A stretch of DNA of 64,000 nucleotides from Sebaldella termitidis ATCC 33386 (lineage in GTDB: Bacteria; Fusobacteriota; Fusobacteriia; Fusobacteriales; Leptotrichiaceae): the NCBI RefSeq assembly GCF_000024405.1, contig NC_013517.1, positions 62,001-126,000 on the forward strand, given 5' to 3'. Positions 48,189 to 58,247 of this stretch are shown here, in pieces. Under the pieces are notes generated by a model. That model had not been told where the DNA came from and searched no databases. It saw only the letters and a list, made by a program, of their open reading frames with translations. Within the stretch, counting starts at the first letter, position 1, and the number at the start of each line of letters is the position of its first letter. Made by a program: the position numbers and the translations under genes.

Positions 48189-49394
48189 ATGCTAACATTA
48201 TGTGACTTTGTGGAAGCAAAGGAAAGATTATCAAATGTACTGGTAAAAACCAAGCTTATATACAGTTCCACATTTTCAAAGGAATTCGGGAACACAGTTT
48301 ATATAAAGCCGGAAAACCTTCAGAGAACCGGATCATTCAAAATCAGGGGAGCATATAACAAAATATTTATGCTTTCCGAGGAAGAAAAGAAAAAAGGACT
48401 TATAGCCTCATCAGCGGGAAATCATGCTCAGGGAGTGGCATTTGCCGCACAAAAGCTGGGCGTCAAGGCAACTATAGTTATGCCGAAGCATACCCCCCTC
48501 ATAAAAGTCGAGGCAACTGCAAGATTCGGTGCAGAAGTGGTTCTGCACGGTGAAGTTTATGATGAAGCATATGAGAAGGCAAAGGAGCTTCAGGAAGAAA
48601 AAGGATATATTTTTGTACATCCTTTTGATGATGATGCTGTGATTGCGGGTCAGGGAACAATTGCGCTGGAAATCTTGAAAGAGCTTCCCGATGTGGATAT
48701 AATAATGGTTCCTCTTGGAGGCGGAGGACTGATATCCGGAATAGCAGCAGCGGCAAAACTAAAAAATCCGGAGATAAAAATAATAGGTGTAGAGCCTGAA
48801 GGGGCAGCCAGTGCCATAAAGTCACTAAATGAAGGTAAGGTAACAGAGCTTTCGGAGTCATATACAATAGCAGACGGAGCAGCAGTAAAAAGAATAGGAG
48901 ATACTACTTTTGAATATATAAAAAAATATGTTGATGAAATAATAACGGTTTCTGATTATGAACTAATGGAATCATTTCTGATACTGGTAGAAAAGCACAA
49001 GCTGATAGCTGAAAATGCCGGGATTTTATCTCTGGCCGGACTGAGAAAGATAAAAGAAAAAGATAAGAAGATAGTTTCTGTATTAAGCGGAGGGAATATC
49101 GACGTTTTGACAATTTCTTCAATGATAAGCAAGGGACTTATTTCAAGAGGGAGAATATTTAGTTTTTCTGTTCAGCTTCCGGATAAGCCGGGACAGCTTC
49201 AGATGGTGTCGGATATACTGACAAGGCTAAATGCCAATGTAATAAAACTGGATCATAATCAGTTCAAAAATCTTGACAGATTTCACGAAGTGGAGCTTCA
49301 GGTAACTGTAGAAACTAACGGAGAAGAACATATACAGAAAATAATAAAAGAATTTAAGAATTTTGGCTATGAAATTCTGAGAATAAATATATAA
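48189..49394 (+). CDS. ilvA: threonine ammonia-lyase (threonine dehydratase)
   Basis: 401 residues. PLP-lysine motif ENLQRTGSFKIRGAYN (about 38-53), SAGNHAQGVA, and PLP phosphate loop VPLGGGGLISGIA. The C-terminal ACT-like domain begins about residue 320 (FSVQLPDKPGQLQMVSDIL). This single-ACT class includes catabolic and some biosynthetic enzymes; the cluster context argues for isoleucine synthesis (2-oxobutyrate). Confidence 0.95.
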   Translation: MLTLCDFVEAKERLSNVLVKTKLIYSSTFSKEFGNTVYIKPENLQRTGSFKIRGAYNKIFMLSEEEKKKGLIASSAGNHAQGVAFAAQKLGVKATIVMPKHTPLIKVEATARFGAEVVLHGEVYDEAYEKAKELQEEKGYIFVHPFDDDAVIAGQGTIALEILKELPDVDIIMVPLGGGGLISGIAAAAKLKNPEIKIIGVEPEGAASAIKSLNEGKVTELSESYTIADGAAVKRIGDTTFEYIKKYVDEIITVSDYELMESFLILVEKHKLIAENAGILSLAGLRKIKEKDKKIVSVLSGGNIDVLTISSMISKGLISRGRIFSFSVQLPDKPGQLQMVSDILTRLNANVIKLDHNQFKNLDRFHEVELQVTVETNGEEHIQKIIKEFKNFGYEILRINI

Positions 49395-49507
49395 ATAAAC
49401 AGAGTCGGCAAAATTGTCAATGCCTGAGGATCTATCACTGCAGAAAAGGAGCTTCTTTGCAAAAAGCAGGCAGTGGTCGAATGACAGGAAAATCGGGAGT
49501 GATTCAA

Positions 49508-49993
49508 ATGAAAAAGTATGAAATTTTAATAATAGCGAAGAATACTGACGGAATAATAGCAAGAATAATGTCGCTTTTTAACAGAAGAGGATATCATGCC
49601 CTGAAAATGACAGCGGGAGTAACTAACAAACTGGGATATACAAGACTTACACTTACGGTGGAAGGTGATGATAAAATACTTGATCAGATACAAAAACAGG
49701 TATATAAAATAACTGATGTGGTAAAGGTAAAGATATTTCCTAAGGAAAATGTCATAAGAAGAGAGCTTATGCTTTTGAAAGTAAAGGCAAATATAGAAAC
49801 AAGGGCTCAGATAGTACAGATTGCCGAGATCTACAGAGGTGAAGTGGTAGATGTTTCTCCTGACTCGGTAACAATGGAGCTTACCGGGGACAGTCAAAAA
49901 TTAGGAGGATTCGTAGATATAATGGAAAGCTACGGTGTTCTGGAAATAGCAAGAACAGGTGTTCTGGCTATGAGCAGGGGAGAAAAACTGTAA
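49508..49993 (+). CDS. ilvH: acetolactate synthase small subunit, first copy
   Basis: 161 residues from the ATG at 49508 (GGGAGTG upstream). N-terminal ACT domain (EILIIAKNTDGIIARIMSLF, RLTLTVEGDD) and C-terminal ..RRELMLLKVKANIETRAQ..LTGDSQKLGGF. It controls IlvB and confers feedback inhibition. A second, roughly 78% identical copy (by eye) lies after ilvB. Confidence 0.94.
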   Translation: MKKYEILIIAKNTDGIIARIMSLFNRRGYHALKMTAGVTNKLGYTRLTLTVEGDDKILDQIQKQVYKITDVVKVKIFPKENVIRRELMLLKVKANIETRAQIVQIAEIYRGEVVDVSPDSVTMELTGDSQKLGGFVDIMESYGVLEIARTGVLAMSRGEKL

Positions 49994-50053
49994 CTTTGGG
50001 AATGAAATATTCCGAAAAATATAAAATCTGTAATAAATAAAGGGTGATAAAAG

Positions 50054-51760
50054 ATGGAAGATAAGATGATAAGCGGGGCCAGAATAATACTGGAATGCCT
50101 CAGCAGACTAGGAGTAAAAAATATATTTGGATATCCCGGCGGAAGCGTGATTCCTATTTATGATGAATTATACAGTTTTAAGGGTCTTAATCATTATTTT
50201 TCAAGACATGAACAGGGAGCGGCACATGAAGCTGACGGGTATGCAAGGGTTTCTGGAGAAGTAGGTGTGTGTCTTGCCACTTCAGGACCGGGAGCTACCA
50301 ATTTGGTAACAGGAATAATGACTGCACATATGGACTCTATACCTCTTCTCGCCATTACAGGACAGGTAGTAAGCAACCTTTTGGGAAAAGATGCATTTCA
50401 GGAAAGTGACATAGTGGGGATAACAGTACCTATTACAAAAAACAATTATCTGGTTCAGAATATAAAGGATCTGCCGCATATGATGAAGGAGGCCCATTAT
50501 ATAGCAAGAACCGGAAGACCGGGACCTGTACTCATAGATGTGCCCAAAGATATACAGCTGGCAAAGATTCCTTTTGCAGAATTTGAAAAACTGTATAATC
50601 AGGAAATAGAGCTGGAAGGATATGAACCTACATATCACGGGCATCCTATGCAGATCAAAAAAGCCGTAAAAGAAATACAAAATGCAAAAAAGCCGTTAAT
50701 TATAGCAGGAGCCGGAATATTAAGGGCAAATGCAAGTGATGAGCTGAAAGAACTGGCTGAAAAAATGGATATACCTGTGACTATGACTCTTCTGGGTCTC
50801 GGAGCTTTTCCTTCAAGCAATGAATTATCGCTGGGAATGCTCGGGATGCACGGAACAGTTTATGCAAACTACGCTACTGCAGAAGCTGATCTGATAATAG
50901 CGGCAGGAATCAGATTTGACGATAGAATTACAGGAAATCCTGATAAATTTTGTAAAAATGCAAAAATAATACATATTGATATAGATCCTGCGGAGATAGG
51001 AAAGAATAAAAAGCCGGATATACCAATAGTAGGAGATTTGAAAAATATACTGACGGAAATAAACGGAAAGCTGAAAGATAAAAATAACAAGGAATGGCAT
51101 GAAAAAATAAAGGAATGGAAAGAAGAATACCCGCTGATTTACAAAAAACAGGATGAATCAAAGCTGTGTCCTCAGGAGGTTCTGGAAAAGATAAACAGCA
51201 TAGTAAAAGGAGAAGCAATAATAGTAACCGATGTAGGTCAGCATCAGATGTGGGCGGCACAGTATCTCGACTATGAAAAGCCGAACACAATATGTACTTC
51301 CGGGGGAGCCGGAACAATGGGATTCGGACTGCCGGCAGCAATCGGGGCACAGGTGGCAAAGCCGAAAGAGAAAGTAATAACAATAGTAGGCGACGGCGGA
51401 GTACAGATGAATATTCAGGAGCTGATGGTAGTAAAGCAGTATAACCTTCCTGTCAAAATAGTAATTTTGAATAACTCTTATCTGGGAATGGTAAGACAGT
51501 GGCAGGAAATGTTTAATGAAAAAAGATACTCTTTTGTAGATCTTGAACATAACCCTGATTTTGTAAAGCTGGGTGAAGCCTATGGAATAAAATCAGTAGA
51601 GCTGTCAAAGCCGGAAGATCTTGTTCAGATGGAAGAGCTTTTGAATACAGACGGGCCTGTTCTGATAAACTGTATAGTTGAAAAAGAAGAGAATGTCTTT
51701 CCGATGATCCCCTCAGGAACAAGTGTTGATCAGATGGTAGGGAAAAAGGGGGAGATTTAG
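50054..51760 (+). CDS. ilvB: acetolactate synthase large subunit
   Basis: 568 residues. N-terminal FGYPGGSVIPIYDEL, catalytic Glu in RHEQGAAHEADGYAR (about 49-63), and the thiamine-diphosphate motif GDGGVQMNIQEL...NNSYLGMVRQWQ. It makes acetolactate and acetohydroxybutyrate. Its TAG is immediately followed by the ATG of the second small subunit. Confidence 0.97.
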   Translation: MEDKMISGARIILECLSRLGVKNIFGYPGGSVIPIYDELYSFKGLNHYFSRHEQGAAHEADGYARVSGEVGVCLATSGPGATNLVTGIMTAHMDSIPLLAITGQVVSNLLGKDAFQESDIVGITVPITKNNYLVQNIKDLPHMMKEAHYIARTGRPGPVLIDVPKDIQLAKIPFAEFEKLYNQEIELEGYEPTYHGHPMQIKKAVKEIQNAKKPLIIAGAGILRANASDELKELAEKMDIPVTMTLLGLGAFPSSNELSLGMLGMHGTVYANYATAEADLIIAAGIRFDDRITGNPDKFCKNAKIIHIDIDPAEIGKNKKPDIPIVGDLKNILTEINGKLKDKNNKEWHEKIKEWKEEYPLIYKKQDESKLCPQEVLEKINSIVKGEAIIVTDVGQHQMWAAQYLDYEKPNTICTSGGAGTMGFGLPAAIGAQVAKPKEKVITIVGDGGVQMNIQELMVVKQYNLPVKIVILNNSYLGMVRQWQEMFNEKRYSFVDLEHNPDFVKLGEAYGIKSVELSKPEDLVQMEELLNTDGPVLINCIVEKEENVFPMIPSGTSVDQMVGKKGEI

Positions 51761-52249
51761 ATGACTAGAAGACATGAAATTTTGATAATAGCCAAAAATA
51801 AAAACGGGATAGTATCAAGAATAATGTCGCTTTTTAACAGAAGAGGTTATCAGGTTCAGAAAATGACAGCAGGTGTTACAAATAAAGAAGGATATGCAAG
51901 ACTGACCCTTACTGTGGAAGGTGATGACAAAACACTTGATCAGATACAAAAACAGGTATATAAAATAATAGATGTAGTAAAAGTAAAGGTATTTCCCGAA
52001 GAGGGCGTTATCAGAAGGGAGCTTATGCTTCTGAAGGTAAAGGCAAATCATGAAACAAGAGCACAGATAGTACAGATAGCTGAGATTTACAGAGGAAAGG
52101 TGCTGGATGTTTCGCCGACATCGCTTACTATAGAATTAACAGGAGATGTACAAAAATTAAGAGGATTTATAGATATTCTGGATAACTACGGTATACTTGA
52201 AATAGCAAAAACAGGAGTATTGGCAATGAGCCGCGGGGAAAAAATGTAA
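51761..52249 (+). CDS. ilvN: acetolactate synthase small subunit, second copy
   Basis: 162 residues, start directly after the ilvB stop. Same two-domain plan as the first copy, differing mainly at the N-terminus (TRRHEILIIAKNKNG), around residues 30-33 (QVQ for HAL) and in scattered surface residues. Arose by duplication; the two copies flank ilvB. Confidence 0.93.
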   Translation: MTRRHEILIIAKNKNGIVSRIMSLFNRRGYQVQKMTAGVTNKEGYARLTLTVEGDDKTLDQIQKQVYKIIDVVKVKVFPEEGVIRRELMLLKVKANHETRAQIVQIAEIYRGKVLDVSPTSLTIELTGDVQKLRGFIDILDNYGILEIAKTGVLAMSRGEKM

Positions 52250-52272
52250 GATACCAACAAAGGAGGAAGTTA

Positions 52273-53790
52273 ATGACTAGAAAAATAAAGATATTTGATA
52301 CCACATTAAGAGACGGGGAGCAGACACCCAGAGTAAATCTGAATTCGCAGGAGAAGCTGAGAATAGCAAAACAGCTGGAATCATTAGGGGTAGATATAAT
52401 AGAAGCAGGATTTGCCATTTCATCTCCGGGAGATTTTGAAGCTGTAAGCACAATAGCTGAGCATGTAAAGGATTCTACAATAGCCAGTCTGGCAAGAGCT
52501 GTAAAGAAAGATATAGAAACAGCAGCAAGAGCATTAGAAAAGGCAAATAAAAAGAGAATACATATTTTTCTTGCTACTTCACCGTTACACAGAGAATATA
52601 AACTGAAAATGGGCAAGGAAGAAATTCTGGAAAAGATATATGAAGCAGTAAAATACGGAAAAACATTAATGGACGATATACAGTTCTCGGCAGAGGATGC
52701 TATGAGAACAGAGCCTGAATATCTTGCAGAAGCATATAATGCTGCTATAGCGGCAGGGGCTACTACAATAAATGTTCCGGATACTGTGGGATACAGAACT
52801 CCTACGGAAATTTTTGAGAGAATAACGTATTTAAGGGAAAATGTAAAAGGAATAGACGGAGTGGATATTTCTACACATTGCCATAATGATCTGGGACTTG
52901 CTGTGGCAAATTCAATAGCAGCAGTAGAAGCAGGTGCAACACAGATAGAGTGTACTATAAACGGTCTTGGAGAAAGAGCGGGAAATACATCTCTTGAAGA
53001 AGTGGTTATGATTCTTGCTACAAGAAAAGATAAATATGAAAATCTTACTACAAGAATAGATACAAGACAAATCTATCCTACAAGTAAGATGGTCAGTCTT
53101 CTTACAGGTGTAGCAACACAGCCTAACAAAGCAATAGTGGGAGCAAATGCATTTTCTCATGAGTCTGGAATTCATCAGCACGGGGTGCTGGCTAATCCTG
53201 AAACATATGAGATAATAACTCCGGAGAGTGTAGGAAGAGATACAAACAGCCTTGTACTTGGTAAATTATCAGGAAAACATGCTTTTGTTGATAAAATGGA
53301 AAAGCTTGGATTTTCTATGGATAATGAAAAAATAGATGAATTATTTGCAGAGTTTAAAAAGCTTGCAGATAAGAAAAAATATATTCTTGATGAAGATATT
53401 ATATCTCTTGTAACTGGTGACGCTGGTAAATTCGAGGGAAGAGTAAAGCTGGAAAGTTTCGAGATTACAAGAAGAGAAGGAAAACCAAAAGCAGAGGTTA
53501 CTATTACCATAGATAATAAAGAACAAACTATGACAGCAATAGGTGACGGACCGGTAGATGCCGCATATCATGCAATAAATAACATGCTTGGGAATAGTTA
53601 TGACGTGGCTGAATACAAACTGGATTCCATCACAGGCGATACAGATGCACAGGCTCAGGTAGTAGTGATAATAGAGAAAAACGGCGAAAGACATATGGGA
53701 AGAGGACAAAGCACGGATATAGTGGAAGCCAGTATCATAGCGTATATAAATGCCGTAAATCGGCTCTATAAAGGAGAAGAAAATGATTAA
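52273..53790 (+). CDS. leuA: 2-isopropylmalate synthase
   Basis: 505 residues. TTLRDGEQTPRVNL (residues 10-23) at the start, metal-binding STHCHNDLGLAVANS (about 203-217), HQHGVLANPETYE and the C-terminal LeuA regulatory domain from about residue 390. Committed step of leucine synthesis. GGAGG precedes the ATG; its end overlaps cimA by 8 nt. Confidence 0.96.
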   Translation: MTRKIKIFDTTLRDGEQTPRVNLNSQEKLRIAKQLESLGVDIIEAGFAISSPGDFEAVSTIAEHVKDSTIASLARAVKKDIETAARALEKANKKRIHIFLATSPLHREYKLKMGKEEILEKIYEAVKYGKTLMDDIQFSAEDAMRTEPEYLAEAYNAAIAAGATTINVPDTVGYRTPTEIFERITYLRENVKGIDGVDISTHCHNDLGLAVANSIAAVEAGATQIECTINGLGERAGNTSLEEVVMILATRKDKYENLTTRIDTRQIYPTSKMVSLLTGVATQPNKAIVGANAFSHESGIHQHGVLANPETYEIITPESVGRDTNSLVLGKLSGKHAFVDKMEKLGFSMDNEKIDELFAEFKKLADKKKYILDEDIISLVTGDAGKFEGRVKLESFEITRREGKPKAEVTITIDNKEQTMTAIGDGPVDAAYHAINNMLGNSYDVAEYKLDSITGDTDAQAQVVVIIEKNGERHMGRGQSTDIVEASIIAYINAVNRLYKGEEND

Positions 53791-55372
53791 AGTTGAAGTC
53801 TTTGATACAACTTTAAGAGATGGTGCACAGGCGCGGGGAATATCATTTTCAGTAAAGGATAAAATAGCTGTAACTCAGGCTCTTGATGCTTTCGGAATAG
53901 ACTATATCGAGGCCGGGAATCCCGGTTCCAATCCAAAGGATCTGGAGTTTTTTGAACTCGTCAAATCTGTGGAGCTGAAGCATTCAAAGCTTGTAGCCTT
54001 TGGCAGTACAAGAAGAAAGGACGTGGCTCCCGAGGAGGATCAGAATCTTATTTCACTGCTGCAGGCAGGAACGGAATATGTTTCCATATTCGGAAAAAGC
54101 TGGGATTTTCATGTTACGGATATTATAAAAACAACACTTGAAAATAATCTGGAAATGATAAAGGATACACTGTTATTTTTAAAATCAAAAGGAAAGAAAG
54201 TTATATTTGATGCAGAGCATTTTTTTGACGGGTATAAAAATAATCCGGAATATGCATTAGAGGCTCTAAAAGCTGCAAAAGACGGCGGAGCAGAGATACT
54301 TACCCTTTGTGATACAAACGGGGGATGCTTTCCTGAAGAAATTTCAAGAATAACAAAAGAAGTAAAAGAAAAACTTGGTGATATAAAAATAGGAATTCAT
54401 GCACATAATGATATGGGCTTCGGAGTGGCGAATTCTATAGCAGCAGTGGAAGCAGGAGCCCTGCAGGTACAGGGGACATTTCTCGGATACGGCGAAAGAT
54501 GCGGAAATGCTAATTTATCTACAATAATAGCTAATTTGCAGCTGAAAAAAGATTATGAACTTGTTCCACGTGAAAAGCTGGGTCTTCTTACAAGCACTGC
54601 AAGAATAATAGCAGAGATTTCAAATATAACAATAGAAGATTCCATGCCTTATATAGGGAAAAATGCTTTTGCACATAAGGGTGGGATGCATATAGACGGT
54701 GTCTCCAAAGCCTCACACTCTTTTGAACATATAAATCCCGAGCTGGTCGGAAATGAAAGAGAGTTTCTTCTTTCGGAGGTATCAGGAAGGTCAACTATTC
54801 TTGAGGAAATCAGGAGAGTGGATAAGGATATACAGAGAGATTCGGAAGCTACAGCTGGAATTATAGAAAGACTTAAGGAGCTGGAATATCAAGGCTATCA
54901 ATTTGAAGGGGCAAAGGCTACATTTGAGCTTGTCATAAGAAAGTATCTGGGTAAATATAAACCGTTTTTTGATCTGGTGTATTTTGATGTAAAGGGTAAC
55001 TATATCGGGAAAAAATATTATTCCACAGCTGTGGTAAAAGTAAAGGTAAAGGATCAGATAGAGCTTACTGTTGCTGAGGGCGACGGGCCTGTAAATGCGC
55101 TTGACCAGGCACTTAGAATAGCTCTTGAGAGATTTTATCCCGAATTGAAAGAGATGCATCTGATTGATTACAAGGTTAGGGTATTGAAGGGTGAGGAAAA
55201 TGCTACAGCTTCAAAAGTAAGGGTTCTTATAGAATCGGCTGATGCCAAAAATTCATGGACAACTATAGGAGTTTCTACTGACATAATAGAAGCCAGCTGG
55301 ATAGCTCTTGTAGATTCCATAGAGTACAAGCTGATACAGGAAACGCTGAAAAGGCTCGAGGATTTTGGATAA
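53783..55372 (+). CDS. cimA: citramalate synthase
   Basis: 529 residues, in the isopropylmalate/citramalate family but of the CimA branch: TTLRDGAQARGISFSVKDK start, IEAGNPGSNPKD, IHAHNDMGFGVANSIAA, and a C-terminal domain continuing past 500. It condenses pyruvate and acetyl-CoA to citramalate, the first step of the threonine-independent route to isoleucine. Overlaps leuA by 8 nt. Confidence 0.92.
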   Translation: MIKVEVFDTTLRDGAQARGISFSVKDKIAVTQALDAFGIDYIEAGNPGSNPKDLEFFELVKSVELKHSKLVAFGSTRRKDVAPEEDQNLISLLQAGTEYVSIFGKSWDFHVTDIIKTTLENNLEMIKDTLLFLKSKGKKVIFDAEHFFDGYKNNPEYALEALKAAKDGGAEILTLCDTNGGCFPEEISRITKEVKEKLGDIKIGIHAHNDMGFGVANSIAAVEAGALQVQGTFLGYGERCGNANLSTIIANLQLKKDYELVPREKLGLLTSTARIIAEISNITIEDSMPYIGKNAFAHKGGMHIDGVSKASHSFEHINPELVGNEREFLLSEVSGRSTILEEIRRVDKDIQRDSEATAGIIERLKELEYQGYQFEGAKATFELVIRKYLGKYKPFFDLVYFDVKGNYIGKKYYSTAVVKVKVKDQIELTVAEGDGPVNALDQALRIALERFYPELKEMHLIDYKVRVLKGEENATASKVRVLIESADAKNSWTTIGVSTDIIEASWIALVDSIEYKLIQETLKRLEDFG

Positions 55373-55396
55373 AAATTATAGAAAGGCTGAATTCCT

Positions 55397-56254
55397 ATGC
55401 TTACAAAAATGATGAAAACAACATTCCTGATATTTATAGCTGCTTTAACAGTAATTATTCTCTGTTATTTTTATGCATGTTATGAGTTTGGAAATATAAA
55501 GATAAAAGAAATAGAGATAGCTTCAGCAGATATTCCCGAGAGCTTTGACGGTATGAGAATCATGTATGCTGCAGATTTTCAGTTCGATGCAAGAAACAGC
55601 TTTAATAAAAAGGCTCTTAACAAAGCAATTGATATCATGAATAATACTGATAAGGATATAATTCTGCTGGGCGGTGATTATACTAACTGGGAAGGAAAAG
55701 TAATTCCGTTTTTTACTGAATTTCAAAAAGTGAAAAAACCTGAATACGGAATATATTCGGTAACAGGTAATCACGATTATTCCAACCATACACTGGTATT
55801 GGAAATGATTGAAAAAACTGGAATAAAAAATCTTGATAATGAAAAAACCGAAATAGAGAAAAACGGTCAGAAAATTATTATTGCCGGTGTGGAGGATTTA
55901 TGGTTTGGAAACCCTGATGCAAAAATGGTTTTGGAAGATGCAGATAAAAAAGATTTTGTGATATTCCTTTCGCATAATCCTGATTATTTTGAAGAAATGG
56001 CTTCTAGTGAAAAAGAGAAGGCAGATATAACACTTTCAGGACATATTCATGCGGGACAGGCGAGTTTTTTCGGGTTGTTCTCTCCGTTTACCGGTTCTGT
56101 AACAAGATACGGGGAAAAATACAGATATGGAATGAAAAACTTTGATAACCATAAAATATACATAACATCAGGACTCGGGGGCAGTGTTTTTGGTCAGTAT
56201 GTCAGATTTTTCGCACAGCCTGAAATAGTAATAGTGAAATTAAAAAAAATATAA
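55397..56254 (+). CDS. membrane-anchored metallophosphoesterase
   Basis: 285 residues. One N-terminal helix (TTFLIFIAALTVIILCYFYA), then calcineurin-type metal motifs: YAADFQFD, GGDYTNWEG, VTGNHDYS (about 124-131), LSHNPDYF and SGHIHAGQ (about 214-221). YkuE-like family. No known link to amino acid synthesis; it is an insert in the cluster between cimA and leuC. Confidence 0.88.
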   Translation: MLTKMMKTTFLIFIAALTVIILCYFYACYEFGNIKIKEIEIASADIPESFDGMRIMYAADFQFDARNSFNKKALNKAIDIMNNTDKDIILLGGDYTNWEGKVIPFFTEFQKVKKPEYGIYSVTGNHDYSNHTLVLEMIEKTGIKNLDNEKTEIEKNGQKIIIAGVEDLWFGNPDAKMVLEDADKKDFVIFLSHNPDYFEEMASSEKEKADITLSGHIHAGQASFFGLFSPFTGSVTRYGEKYRYGMKNFDNHKIYITSGLGGSVFGQYVRFFAQPEIVIVKLKKI

Positions 56255-56263
56255 TAAAAAAAG

Positions 56264-56291
56264 TTAATATGAAACTCAAATATGATATACT
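56264..56291 (+). promoter_or_regulatory. possible internal promoter before leuC
   Basis: TATACT at 56286-56291 with a weak -35 (TTAATA, 56264-56269) 16 bp upstream, in the 97-bp gap before leuC. Confidence 0.35.
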
Positions 56292-56351
56292 AAATATATA
56301 AGCGAAAAATTATTATAAATGTAATTAAAAGATAAAGAGGAGGAACCATTA

Positions 56352-57659
56352 GTGGGAATGACAATTGTAGAAAAGATTTTAGCCAAAAAATCCGGAAAGG
56401 ATGAGGTCAAGCCCGGGGAGAATATCTGGGTAAATGTGGATGTTTTAATGACACATGATGTAACAGGACCGGGAAGTATGGCAATTTTTAAGAAAAATTT
56501 TGGTGAAAATGCAAAGGTTTGGAACAATGAAAAAATAGTACTTGTACCAGATCATTATATTTTTACTAAAAATGAACATGCTATGAGAAATATAGAGTAT
56601 GTAAACCAGTTTGCGGTAGAACAGGAATTAAAGTATTTTTATCCGCCGTTTACTAATAAATACAAAGGAGTATGCCATACTGCACTTGCGCAGGAAGGAC
56701 ATACAAGACCGGGAGAGGTTCTTTTCGGAACAGATTCGCATACTTGTACAGCAGGAGCCTTCGGGGAATTCGCCACAGGAATAGGAAATACAGATGCGGC
56801 TTTTATTCTCGGGACAGGAAAACTCTGGGTGAAGGTGCCGGAAACTATGAGATTTACATTTGAAGGAAAGTTTCCTGAATATGTAATGGGAAAAGATGTA
56901 GTGCTGAAAGTAATAGGCGACATCGGCTTTGACGGTGCTACATATAAGTGCATGCAGTTTGACGGGGATGCAATTCACGGATTTAACATGGAAGAAAGAA
57001 TGACAATCTGTAATATGGCAATTGAAGCAGGAGGAAAATGCGGAATTATAGAGCCTGACGAAATAACTGTGGAATATGTTACGGAAAAAACTGATAAGCC
57101 TTTTGAATTGATTTATTCAGATAAAGACGCTGATTATTCGGCAGAATATAAATATAATGCCAATGAAATGGAGCCTATAGTGGCTAAGCCTTTTAATCCA
57201 GGAAATACAGACCTTGCGAAAAACCTTGGTGATGTAAAGCTGGACAGAGCATACATAGGTTCTTGTACAGGAGGAAAAACTACGGATTTCGTGGCAGCGG
57301 CAAAAATACTAAAGGGAAGAAAGGTAGCTATAGAAACATTTATAGTTCCGTCTACCGTAAAAGTAGAGGAAGCTCTTTCAAAGATAATAATAGACGGGGA
57401 AACTTGCATGGAGATATTTGAAAAAGCAGGATGCAAAATAGGACCGCCTTCATGTGCAGCTTGTCTTGGAGGACCTGTAGATACTTTCGGAAGAACACAT
57501 GCAAATGAAGTGGTAATATCTACTACAAACAGAAACTTCCCGGGAAGAATGGGATCTATGGATTCACAGGTTTATCTGGCATCACCTTATACTGCGGCAG
57601 CTTCAGCAGTAACAGGGCACATTACTGATCCGAGAGAATTCTTAGGTTGGGAAAAATAA
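56352..57659 (+). CDS. leuC: 3-isopropylmalate dehydratase large subunit
   Basis: 435 residues. GTG start at 56352, 8 nt after GAGGAGG (the ATG at 56358 would be 14 nt away). Aconitase-fold features: GTDSHTCTAGAFG (about 126-138), IGSCTGGKTTDF (about 300-311; cluster Cys), GPPSCAACLGG (about 367-377; two more cluster Cys). Archaeal/HacA-like size. It probably also handles citramalate in the CimA route. Confidence 0.95.
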   Translation: MGMTIVEKILAKKSGKDEVKPGENIWVNVDVLMTHDVTGPGSMAIFKKNFGENAKVWNNEKIVLVPDHYIFTKNEHAMRNIEYVNQFAVEQELKYFYPPFTNKYKGVCHTALAQEGHTRPGEVLFGTDSHTCTAGAFGEFATGIGNTDAAFILGTGKLWVKVPETMRFTFEGKFPEYVMGKDVVLKVIGDIGFDGATYKCMQFDGDAIHGFNMEERMTICNMAIEAGGKCGIIEPDEITVEYVTEKTDKPFELIYSDKDADYSAEYKYNANEMEPIVAKPFNPGNTDLAKNLGDVKLDRAYIGSCTGGKTTDFVAAAKILKGRKVAIETFIVPSTVKVEEALSKIIIDGETCMEIFEKAGCKIGPPSCAACLGGPVDTFGRTHANEVVISTTNRNFPGRMGSMDSQVYLASPYTAAASAVTGHITDPREFLGWEK

Positions 57660-57690
57660 AGAAAAATCATTTGATCAGGGAGGATTGCCG

Positions 57691-58008
57691 GTGAAGGTAA
57701 AAGTAAATAAAAAACATGTGTCAGAAGGTAATTTTCCTTTATTTAAGGCAGGAAGCACTATTTTGCTAAAAGATGAATGCAATGAATTTTTTGCATGGTA
57801 TAGCTGTGAAATAGAAGGTTACAGTACTTATATACATGAGGATTACTTTGAAAACGGGAAACTCACTGCTGATTATAATCCTACAGAGCTGGATGCAGAA
57901 TCCGGGGATATTCTGGAGGTACTGCTGATAAAAAATAACTGGCTTTACTGCAGAACACAAAATGAATCTTACGGCTGGATTCCCGGCGATAATGTAAAAA
58001 CAATTTAA
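57691..58008 (+). CDS. SH3-like small protein
   Basis: 105 residues from GTG at 57691, 6 nt after GGGAGGA; the in-frame TTG at 57685 touches that sequence. Two weak SH3-like repeats are visible: GSTILLKDECNEFFAWYSCEIEGYSTYIHEDYF and the later GDILEVLLIKNNWLYCRTQ...GWIPGDNV. The second ends like bacterial SH3 'GWIP' modules. No signal peptide, so the role is unclear. Inserted between leuC and leuD. Confidence 0.6.
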   Translation: MKVKVNKKHVSEGNFPLFKAGSTILLKDECNEFFAWYSCEIEGYSTYIHEDYFENGKLTADYNPTELDAESGDILEVLLIKNNWLYCRTQNESYGWIPGDNVKTI

Positions 58009-58247
58009 GAAAGTATCTTAGATGATTCCGGCTGGTTTTACAAGGGATAAAATATATATTATGAACCGCTGAAAATAATGATTGAAATTCTAATGACGAA
58101 CATAGAAAAAAGTAGTATACTATAAAGGTACAAAAGTGAAAAAAGAATATGTGGGTTTGAAGATGTGATTTTGGAATATTTATTGCTTTGAAAGATAATA
58201 TAATGTTTGTAACAAATTTATATAAATAAAATATTATGGAGGAAGTG

